Source: Amycolatopsis sp. NBRC 101858 (GTDB lineage: Bacteria; Actinomycetota; Actinomycetes; Mycobacteriales; Pseudonocardiaceae). Taken from it: 64,000 nucleotides of DNA. The stretch is from positions 1,504,681 through 1,568,680 of the forward strand of contig NZ_BSTD01000001.1 of assembly GCF_030269325.1 (NCBI RefSeq), read 5' to 3'. The notes beneath the pieces are model-generated. The model had not been told where the DNA came from. It did no database searches and was given only the letters and a program-made list of their open reading frames with translations. This document shows positions 57,594 through 64,000 of the stretch, piece after piece. Position numbers and translations under genes: made by a program. Numbering within the stretch: the first letter of the stretch is position 1; every line of letters starts with the position of its first letter.

Positions 57594-58271
57594 TCAGGAT
57601 TTGACGAGGTCCACCCAGGTGCGCACCGATTCGGCGTCCACAGAGGACTGCCAGCCGCCGGGGCGGACCGCACTTCCGACATGGAACCCCCGCACACCGC
57701 CCGCGCGCAAGAGGTGCACCTGCTGCGCGCGCAGGCCGCCGCCGACGAGCAGCTCCGGCCCGCTGTCGCGCTGCGCGAGCCGCTGCAGCACGGAAAGCCC
57801 ACTGGCTACGCCGTTCGGGTGCCCGGCCGCGAGGACGGTGTCACACCCGAGCGCGGCCAGCTGGTCGTACGCGCGCAACGGATCCCGCGTGCGGTCGATG
57901 GCGCGGTGGAACGTCCACGGCAGGCCGTCGACCTCCTTGATCAGCGCTTCGCAGGCGTCCACGTCGATCTCGCTGTCGATGTTCAGGAACCCGAAGACGA
58001 ACTCGCGCGCGCCCGCGTCGATCAGCCGGGCGGTGTCCGCGCGCAGCCCCTCGAGGTCGCCGACGGCGAAGGATCCGTTGTCCCGCAGCATGACCCGCAC
58101 CGGGAGGTCGGTCGCCGAAAGCACGTCACGCAGTGTTTCCAGGGTCGGCGTCAGGCCGTCCTGCGCCATGTCCGTCACCAGTTCGAGGCGGTCGGCCCCG
58201 CCCGCCTGCGCGCCTTCGGCGTCCGCCGCGTCCAGCGCGATCACTTCCAGCAGGGGCGTCTTCGAGCTCAT
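57594..58271 (-). CDS. cutC: Copper homeostasis protein CutC-like
   Basis: A 225-residue TIM-barrel protein. LLEVIALDAADAEGAQAGGADRLELVTDMAQDGLTPTLETL, PVRVMLRDNGSFAVGDLEGL, GFLNIDSEIDVDACEALI, TFHRAID, GCDTVLAAGHPNG and GFHVGSAVRPGG follow the CutC pattern throughout. CutC binds copper in eukaryotes and is linked to tolerance in bacteria; its exact biochemistry is not fixed. It follows the NIT kinase gene by 12 nt on the same strand. Confidence 0.9.
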   Translation of the reverse strand: MSSKTPLLEVIALDAADAEGAQAGGADRLELVTDMAQDGLTPTLETLRDVLSATDLPVRVMLRDNGSFAVGDLEGLRADTARLIDAGAREFVFGFLNIDSEIDVDACEALIKEVDGLPWTFHRAIDRTRDPLRAYDQLAALGCDTVLAAGHPNGVASGLSVLQRLAQRDSGPELLVGGGLRAQQVHLLRAGGVRGFHVGSAVRPGGWQSSVDAESVRTWVDLVKS

Positions 58272-58283
58272 GCCTCATCCGTT

Positions 58284-60986
58284 TCACTGGTTCCGGGTGT
58301 CGTCTCCCCTCGCGTGCCGCCCTCGCCGGAAGCCGCCTTGAAGGCTCGTCATCCGCTCGCGTACCGCTTCCGGGGAAAGAGAGAGTATCGGCCGCTGCTC
58401 CGGCACCGCTCCCGGGCTCGCCGCCGAATCCGCGGCCTGCAGGAACGGCCAGGTGTCTTCGGCACCGTCCTCCTGCTCCAGCTCGGCCGGTGTCGGCCAC
58501 TCGTAGGCGGGCTCGATCGCGGCCGGCGGCGCGACGGGCGCGAACTGCGGTTCGGTGTCCTCGTCGTCCGGGTTCGGTTCGCGCACCGGCGGCGGCGGTG
58601 GCGGCGGAGGCGGGGCCGCGGCCAGCGCGTGCCGCGCCGGGAGCGCGGCGGGCCGGGACTCCCGGGCCACCGGAAGCGGTTCGGCGGGCGGGCGCGGCAC
58701 CTCGGGCGCCGCCGCGGGGGCCGCCGACGCGTCGAACCAGCGCGACAGGACGTCGCGGTAGGCCGGCATCCGCTCGGTCGGGGCGTCGAGGTCCAGGTGC
58801 GAGTCGTCGTCCGTGGTCGGCCACTCCGGGCTGTGGTCGCGGGCCACCACCGGGGCCCGGCGCGGCGGGCCCGCCTCGATCGACGGCGGCGTCAGCTCTT
58901 CCGGCTCCGGCTCGGGCTCGGGTTCCGGCGGCGTGAGCGGGGCCAGCGGCGCCAGCAGCTCCGGCTCGGGGGCCGCGGCCGGCTCGGCGGGCGGCGGCGG
59001 TCCCGGCATCGGCGGCAGCTCGACGATCAGGGCGGTCGGCACCAGCACGGTCGCGATCAGCCCGCCGTCGTGGCCCGAGCTCAGCCGGACGTCGATGCGG
59101 TGGCGCGTGGCGAGCGTCGCGACGACGAACAGGCCCATCCGGCGGGACACCTCGACGTCGACGTCCGGCGGGTGCGCGAGCCGCGCGTTGGTGCGGTCGA
59201 TCTCGGCCTGCGGCATGCCGGCGCCGTGGTCGATGATCTCGATCTGCCAGTCGCCGTCGTGGGTTTCGGCGCTCGCGACGGTGACCGTCGTCTTGACGGA
59301 GTAGCGCGTCGCGTTCTCCAGCAGCTCCGAGACGACGTGCACGAGGTCGTTGACGGCCTCCCCGCGCACGGCCACCTGCGGCGCCGGGCCGAGCTCGATG
59401 CGCTGGTAGTGCTCGACCTCCGAGAGCGCGGCGCCGATGATCTCGTCGGCCGAGACGGCGCCGGCGTCCTCGCGCGCCGAATCCTGGCCGGACAGGACCA
59501 GCAGGTTCTCGCTGTTGCGCCGCATCCGCGTCGCGAGGTGGTCGAGCTCGAAGAGCCCGGCGAGGGTGTCCGGGTCCTGCTCGTCGGCCTCCATCCGGTC
59601 GAGCACCGACAGCTGCCGCTCGACGAGGTCCTGGCTGCGCTGCGAGAGGTTGACGAACATCGCGTTGACGTTCTCGCGCAGCATCGCCTGCTCACCCGCC
59701 AGCCGGACGGCTTCGCCGTGCACCGCGTCGAACGCGCGCGCCACCTGGCCGAGCTCTTCGCGCGTGAACACCGGGACCGGCGCGACGGCGAGCCGCTTCC
59801 GCAGGTTCTCCGGCGCGGGCTCGGGATCGGTGAGCAGGTTCTGCACGGCCGCGGGCAGCCGGTGCTCGGCGACCTCGAGGGCGGTCCGGCGCAGGATCCG
59901 CAAGGGGCGCAACAGGGACCGCGCGATGACCACCGACAGCACACCCGCGACGAGCAGGACGCCGAGCACGACGCCGCCGTCCCAGATCGCCGCCGTGCGC
60001 GCATGCGCCGCCAGGGTGTCCGTGCGTTCCTGCAACTGGACCAGCAGTGCTTGCTGCACCTGGTGGGCGAGGTTCACCGTGTGCGTCGCCGAGACGTCCC
60101 ACTGGTTGGCGTCGAGGCCGTTGAGGTTCTGGCCGTTCTCGGTGCGGGTGAGCGCGGACTCGACCATGTCGTTGCCGATGTCGACGACCAGGCCGATCAC
60201 CGTGTCGTCGAACATCCGCTGCTGCTCGGGCGTCGCGAAGGTGCGGTAGTCGTTGCGCGCGGCGGCGAGCTCGGCTTCGGCGCCGAGCAGCGCGCGCGTG
60301 CGGTCGCGGTTGAGGCTGCCCGCGGCCAGCGCCTCGGCCAGCACCGCGCGCTTGACCGACATCTGGTCCTTGATCCGGGCCAGCGCGTTGCCGGCCAGGC
60401 GCAGCCGCGCGAGCTCCGGGTCCGAGACGTCGGCGGCGGCCGAGTCGCTGATGTCGAGCAGGCCGGAGATCAGCTCGCTGTAGGAGCGCAGCACGGCGTC
60501 GGCGGGGAACGCCGAATGCTCCGCGGAGAACCGGAGGCCGCCGAGGACGCGCAGCCGGTCATCGGTCTGTTGCAGGCTTTCCGCCGCCTTGGCGTCGAGC
60601 CGGGGTTTACTGTCGGCGAGGGTCCGTTCGAACGTGCCGATCGCCTGGTCGACGCGTTTGCGCTGAGCGGCGAGGTCGGCGGTGTCGCCCTTGCGGTCCT
60701 GGGCGACGAACCGGACGGTGAGGTCGCGCTCGCGCTGCAGCTCGTGCAGTGCTTCGGCGACCGTGCTGTCGACGCGGCCGCGGGTGGCGAACTCCGCGAG
60801 CTGCCGGGCGTCGCGCAGGTCCGAACTGATCCGCAGGCCGACGAGGGCGATCACCGCGAGCGCGGGGATGAGGAGGACGGCGAAGAGCTTCGTGCCGAGA
60901 CGCCAGTTCCGGAGCCGCCACCGGCCCCCGGCCGGACGTGGATCCGCCGCGTCGCCCTTGGGGGGACGCTGATCGCGACGGGTCAC
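58284..60986 (-). CDS. NIT-domain sensor histidine kinase, second CvnA-like
   Basis: A 900-residue kinase from GTG 60986 (AAAGGAAA upstream). Layout matches the first: membrane helix near 33-52, NIT-type extracellular region (HELQRERDLTVRFVA ... ), helix near 340-360, HAMP, the His segment [23 protein letters not shown]-box ELLENATRYSVK, G1 DHGAGMPQ, G2 RRMGLFVVATLATRHR, then a Pro/Glu-rich tail of about 290 residues. Roadblock, DUF742 and GTPase partners are missing next to it. Divergent from an SsuA-like binding protein. Confidence 0.9.
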   Translation of the reverse strand: MTRRDQRPPKGDAADPRPAGGRWRLRNWRLGTKLFAVLLIPALAVIALVGLRISSDLRDARQLAEFATRGRVDSTVAEALHELQRERDLTVRFVAQDRKGDTADLAAQRKRVDQAIGTFERTLADSKPRLDAKAAESLQQTDDRLRVLGGLRFSAEHSAFPADAVLRSYSELISGLLDISDSAAADVSDPELARLRLAGNALARIKDQMSVKRAVLAEALAAGSLNRDRTRALLGAEAELAAARNDYRTFATPEQQRMFDDTVIGLVVDIGNDMVESALTRTENGQNLNGLDANQWDVSATHTVNLAHQVQQALLVQLQERTDTLAAHARTAAIWDGGVVLGVLLVAGVLSVVIARSLLRPLRILRRTALEVAEHRLPAAVQNLLTDPEPAPENLRKRLAVAPVPVFTREELGQVARAFDAVHGEAVRLAGEQAMLRENVNAMFVNLSQRSQDLVERQLSVLDRMEADEQDPDTLAGLFELDHLATRMRRNSENLLVLSGQDSAREDAGAVSADEIIGAALSEVEHYQRIELGPAPQVAVRGEAVNDLVHVVSELLENATRYSVKTTVTVASAETHDGDWQIEIIDHGAGMPQAEIDRTNARLAHPPDVDVEVSRRMGLFVVATLATRHRIDVRLSSGHDGGLIATVLVPTALIVELPPMPGPPPPAEPAAAPEPELLAPLAPLTPPEPEPEPEPEELTPPSIEAGPPRRAPVVARDHSPEWPTTDDDSHLDLDAPTERMPAYRDVLSRWFDASAAPAAAPEVPRPPAEPLPVARESRPAALPARHALAAAPPPPPPPPPVREPNPDDEDTEPQFAPVAPPAAIEPAYEWPTPAELEQEDGAEDTWPFLQAADSAASPGAVPEQRPILSLSPEAVRERMTSLQGGFRRGRHARGDDTRNQ

Positions 60987-61172
60987 CTGGTTTCCTTTTC
61001 CGCCGCGGGCGGGAACCCGCGGATCCGACGACACTCGAACCTACTGAACGGTAGCCCGCCCCATGGAGATCCGAAAGCCGCGCTGGCGCGATACGGCCCT
61101 GCCCGCGATCGTATGGGGCGCGGACCATACGATCCAGCACGAGAACCAGATTCTCGCGGTAGGTGAAGGTTC

Positions 61173-62138
61173 ATGATCAGACGCGGACGGATGATTCCGC
61201 TGGTGGCGGCACTTCTGGCGGCCGCCGGGTGCAGCGTGTTCTCTTCCGGCGCGACCTCCGCTCCACCGGCGCTGGAACGCAGCACCCTGCGCGTCGGTGT
61301 GGGCAACGCCATCGACACGGCCCCGCTGCGGATCGCCGTCGCGGCCGGGAAGTTCGGCGCCGTGGGGCTGAACGTGCAGCTCGTGGAGCTCGGCGGCGAA
61401 GACGGGCTGGCCAAGCTGGCCGCCGGCGACCTCGACGTCACCTTCGGGTCCGACATCGCGCTGTTCCGCGCCGCGGCCGGCGGGACGGCCCTGCAGCTGC
61501 AGGGCGAGGCCTACACGTCCGGCCCCAACACGATGGCGCTGGTCACGCTGCCCGGCTCCGACTACACCGTGCCGACGTCGAAGAAGTCGCCCGAGATCGC
61601 GGTGAACATGCTCGACGACATCGGCGCGCTGGCCGCGCGCTCGGTGCTCGGCACCGCGGGCGTCGATGTGGCGAAGATCAAGTTCAAGCAGGTGGCGTTC
61701 GACGCGATGCCGCAGTCCCTGCAGGCGGGCGACGTCGACGCGGCCCTCATGATCGAGCCGTACATCACCCGCGCCGAGAAGGACCTCGGCGCCCACATCC
61801 TCGCGGACGGCGCCCGCGGCGCGACGCTCGACTTCCCGCTGTCGGCGTACGCGTCGGCCAAGCCGTTCGCCCAGGCCAACCCGCGGACCCTGGCGGCCTT
61901 CCGCACGGCGCTGGGCACGGCCCAGCAGAGCGCGACCGACCCGGCGATCATCCGCGACGCGCTGCCGAAGTTCTCGGACATCGACACGACGACGGCGGCG
62001 CTGATCTCGCTCGGCTCCTACCCGGCGTCGCTGAACGGGATCCGGCTGCAGCGCGTGGCGGACCTGATGCACAACTCGGGCCAGCTCGCGGACCGCCTCG
62101 ACGTCCAGGCCCTGCTCCCCGACCAGAACAGTTATTAG
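61173..62138 (+). CDS. Stand-alone SsuA/NMT1-type binding lipoprotein
   Basis: A 321-residue lipoprotein. The signal peptide MIRRGRMIPLVAALLAAAGC ends in a lipobox AAGC (C20). The mature part is the NMT1-like two-lobed fold (TAPLRIAVAAGKFGAVGLNVQLVEL, DVDAALMIEPYITRAE). No permease or ATPase is adjacent, so it may work with another transporter or act as a sensor partner of the divergent NIT kinase, 186 nt away. The gene stop falls in the palindromic element at 62135-62148. Confidence 0.85.
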   Translation: MIRRGRMIPLVAALLAAAGCSVFSSGATSAPPALERSTLRVGVGNAIDTAPLRIAVAAGKFGAVGLNVQLVELGGEDGLAKLAAGDLDVTFGSDIALFRAAAGGTALQLQGEAYTSGPNTMALVTLPGSDYTVPTSKKSPEIAVNMLDDIGALAARSVLGTAGVDVAKIKFKQVAFDAMPQSLQAGDVDAALMIEPYITRAEKDLGAHILADGARGATLDFPLSAYASAKPFAQANPRTLAAFRTALGTAQQSATDPAIIRDALPKFSDIDTTTAALISLGSYPASLNGIRLQRVADLMHNSGQLADRLDVQALLPDQNSY

Positions 62139-62184
62139 CTGTCGCTAAACTTGCACTTGGTCTACTTTTGCACTCAGTCTACTT
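62135..62184. promoter_or_regulatory. Palindrome plus 17-bp tandem repeats ahead of a monooxygenase
   Basis: TTAGC-TGTC-GCTAA is a perfect inverted repeat at 62135-62148. It is followed immediately by two adjacent 17-nt copies of TTGCACT(TG/CA)GTCTACTT (62151-62167 and 62168-62184), differing at two positions. The start codon of the monooxygenase lies 13 nt later. Together these look like operator DNA. Confidence 0.6.
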
Positions 62185-62196
62185 GAGGAGTGCGTG

Positions 62197-63579
62197 ATGA
62201 CCGACGTCCTGATCGCCGGAGCCGGCCCGACCGGCCTGATGACCGCCGCCGAACTCGCCCTCGCCGGCGTCGAGGTGACCGTCCTCGACCGCCGCGACGG
62301 CCCGGGCCTGCCGCGGCCCGTCGGCCTCCAGCCCCGCACCGCCGAGCTGCTCGACCTGCGCGGCCTGGACACCGGCCCGGACCTCGACGGCCCCAGCGGC
62401 CACTTCGCCGGCCTGCCCGTCCCGCTCGACCACAGCGTCTGGCACACCCGCCACCCCCGCGTCCGCAACCGCACCCAGGACGACGTCGAGGCGATGCTGG
62501 CCGAGCACGCCGTGAAGCACGGCGCCGTCGTCGAGCGCGGCCACGACGTGACCACGGTCGACGTGACCGAAGACGGCGTCACGGTCGACGGGCGCCGGGC
62601 CCGCTGGCTCGTGGCCTGCGACGGCGCGCACAGCACCGTCCGGCGGCTGCTCGGGGTGCCCTTCCCCGGCCGCACCGAGACCTACGTCGCCACGCTCGCG
62701 CACGTCCGGCTCGCCGCCGCGTCCGCGCTCGTCCCGGCCCGCGCCGCGCACTTCAGTCAGGTGACGCGGCAGGCGAACGGCTACTGGGCGATGCTCACCC
62801 CGCTCGGCGACGGCACCCACCGGTTCGTCTTCGGCTCCACGACGGCCCAGCCGGGCCGCGACGCGCCGGTGTCGGACACCGAAGTGACCGAAGCGCTGAC
62901 AGCCCTCTACGGCGCCGAGACGCGCTTGGGCGAGGTGTACGGCGCTTCGCGCTTCAACGACGCGACGCGGCAGCTGGAGCGCTACCGGCACGGCCGCGTC
63001 CTGTTCGCCGGCGACGCCGCGCACATCCACCCGCCGCTCGGCGGGCAGGGGCTCAACCTCGGCGTCCAGGACGCGATGAACCTCGGCTGGAAGCTGGCCG
63101 CGACGGTCCGCGGCACCGCACCCGAAGGTCTGCTCGACACCTACCACGACGAACGGCACCCGGCCGCCGCGCGCGTCCTGCGGCACACGGCGGCGCAGCG
63201 CGTCTTCACGACACCGGATCGCGACGAGAACGTCGAGGCGCTGCGCGAGATCGTCGTCGACCTCATGCGGACCCCGGACGGCAACCGCTACTTCAGCGGC
63301 CTGCTGTCCGGGCTCGCGCCGGACTATCCCGGCGCACACCGCGTCCCCGACCTCGACCTGACGACGGCGGACGGTCCGACGCGGCTTTCCGCGCTGCTGC
63401 ACGACGGCCGCGGGCTGCTCCTCGACCTCGGCGACCACGCCACCCCACCCGGCTTCCGCGGGCAGGTCCGCGTCGTCCACGCGGCCACCGCCGACGCCGG
63501 GTACCGCGGCCGGCTCCTGGTGCTCCGGCCGGACGGCTACGCCGCCGACCCCGCCGACCTGGCGAGGTGGTTCGGCTAG
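62197..63579 (+). CDS. FAD-dependent aromatic monooxygenase (rifampicin/phenol hydroxylase type)
   Basis: A 460-residue flavoprotein. GAGPTG is the dinucleotide loop, CDGAHSTVR the DG motif and GDAAHIHPPLGGQGLNLG the GD motif of group A monooxygenases. QPRTAELLDLRG and the C-terminal thioredoxin-like region (LLHDGRGLLLDLGDHATPPGFRGQVRVVHA) match the PheA/TetX-like and rifampicin Rox subfamily. It hydroxylates an aromatic substrate with NAD(P)H and O2; detoxification or secondary metabolism are both plausible. ATG 62197 has GAGGAG 6 nt upstream. CTAG is shared with the convergent gene. Confidence 0.9.
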   Translation: MTDVLIAGAGPTGLMTAAELALAGVEVTVLDRRDGPGLPRPVGLQPRTAELLDLRGLDTGPDLDGPSGHFAGLPVPLDHSVWHTRHPRVRNRTQDDVEAMLAEHAVKHGAVVERGHDVTTVDVTEDGVTVDGRRARWLVACDGAHSTVRRLLGVPFPGRTETYVATLAHVRLAAASALVPARAAHFSQVTRQANGYWAMLTPLGDGTHRFVFGSTTAQPGRDAPVSDTEVTEALTALYGAETRLGEVYGASRFNDATRQLERYRHGRVLFAGDAAHIHPPLGGQGLNLGVQDAMNLGWKLAATVRGTAPEGLLDTYHDERHPAAARVLRHTAAQRVFTTPDRDENVEALREIVVDLMRTPDGNRYFSGLLSGLAPDYPGAHRVPDLDLTTADGPTRLSALLHDGRGLLLDLGDHATPPGFRGQVRVVHAATADAGYRGRLLVLRPDGYAADPADLARWFG

Positions 63580-64000
63580 ATGTTCTCGCCCGGCGGCGCC
63601 AGGCACACGGTCCGGCGCGGCGGCCCCGGGTAGCTCAGCACCTGGTCGGCATCCGGGCAGCTCTCCTCGCCGCGGTAGCCGGTGATGACCTCGGCGCGTT
63701 CCTTCGCCGCCGGGTCGTTGCAGCTCACCTTGCCGATCGTGGCCTGGTCGTCGACGTCGCGCAGGCACTCGCCGGTGCTGACGTTCAGCGCCAGGCAGAG
63801 CGTGCGCTGAGCGGTCGCGGCGGTGCCGGTGATCTGGAACCGCACGTAGTCGCCGGAGCCGCAGCGGAACGACCCGGTGTAGCTGTCGTCGACCTTGTAG
63901 GTCGCGCTGTCCGTCCCGCAGCCGACGCGGTGGTAGGCGAGCTTGCCGCCGCTCTCGCGCGTCAGGTACAGGCAGTCGCCGTCGCCGGGCGGGCCGTTGC
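63576..64000 (-). CDS. Partial cysteine-rich secreted-type protein (LppU/SCO3897-like)
   Basis: The last 141 residues of a protein whose 5' end lies beyond the window. Reading upstream of the internal GTG 63857 continues in frame through GDCLYLTRESGGKLAYHRVGC and SFRCGSGDYVRF. Six to eight cysteines occur in paired spacings, as in secreted LppU-type proteins. The last conserved segment is ECLRDVDDQATIGKVSCNDPAAKERAEV. Signal peptide not visible because the start is missing. Function unknown. Confidence 0.7.
   Translation of the reverse strand, partial: NGPPGDGDCLYLTRESGGKLAYHRVGCGTDSATYKVDDSYTGSFRCGSGDYVRFQITGTAATAQRTLCLALNVSTGECLRDVDDQATIGKVSCNDPAAKERAEVITGYRGEESCPDADQVLSYPGPPRRTVCLAPPGENI

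Noticed and set aside
57528..61166. 1212-codon reading frame on the plus strand
   Set aside because: It is antisense to cutC and the NIT kinase. High GC leaves the antisense frame open; the Arg/Val/His-rich product has no domain.
62100..62197. Rifamycin-associated element (RAE) before the monooxygenase
   Set aside because: The known inverted GGGGCTTGC-type repeat is absent; different repeats are seen here instead.

Overview
The window is high-GC actinobacterial chromosome. Gene families (EspG-like and WXG/PPE-like type VII accessory proteins, DUF3558 and DUF2771 lipoproteins, conservon-type NIT histidine kinases with roadblock/DUF742/GTPase partners, a deazaflavin-type oxidoreductase, a transglycosylase-LysM Rpf, frequent GTG starts and 4-nt stop/start overlaps) point to Pseudonocardiaceae, most likely Amycolatopsis or a close relative. 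The genus is inferred from gene content only. I saw no tRNA, rRNA, CRISPR array or intact mobile element. The only transposon trace is a decayed IS481-type transposase.

Layout. 1-13.9 kb: a purine/xanthine permease cut by the window edge, a GHKL (sacsin-type) ATPase overlapping a DUF3027 protein with a 500-residue acidic tail, secreted lipoproteins, an MFS carrier, a cold-shock protein, and a TetR regulator translationally coupled to an R2-like ligand-binding oxidase, ending in an acyl-CoA synthetase. 14.2-18.2 kb: five genes overlapping by 4-13 nt encode a Ycf46-like AAA ATPase, a DUF2997 micro-protein, a short radical-SAM/4Fe-4S protein, a Ycf35/DUF1257-like protein and a protein that looks like two translation-factor beta-barrels plus a helix-hairpin-helix. 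This uncharacterised cassette is my main candidate for a novel system. 18.2-21.5 kb: a type VII secretion accessory island without the core machine. 21.5-26.3 kb: PhzF, YccF, two phosphatase-type genes and a multicopper oxidase.

26.3-35.9 kb is a molybdenum region: modC, modB, modA and an HTH-TOBE molybdate-responsive protein, then moaA, moaD, and on the far side of an rpf gene a Mog-MoaE fusion and moaC. Inside it lie two tandem-repeat intergenic blocks, a rich rpf leader (candidate CRP site plus candidate c-di-AMP riboswitch) and a MarR/deazaflavin-reductase pair with two matching operators. 36-40.7 kb: malic enzyme, a small protein, an XPB/Ssl2-like helicase-associated protein and a secreted protein.

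40.8-52.4 kb: an IS481 relic abuts a conservon (kinase, roadblock, DUF742, GTPase, followed by a second roadblock-DUF742 pair), which is divergent from an NMT1/SsuA-type ABC transporter. The same arrangement recurs at 58.3-62.1 kb, where a second NIT kinase is divergent from a lone SsuA-type binding protein. Between them are a benzoylformate-decarboxylase-like enzyme, a sedolisin (S53) protease, a TPR protein with a small upstream peptide gene, and cutC. The window closes with an FAD monooxygenase of the rifampicin/phenol hydroxylase type and a partial cysteine-rich secreted protein.
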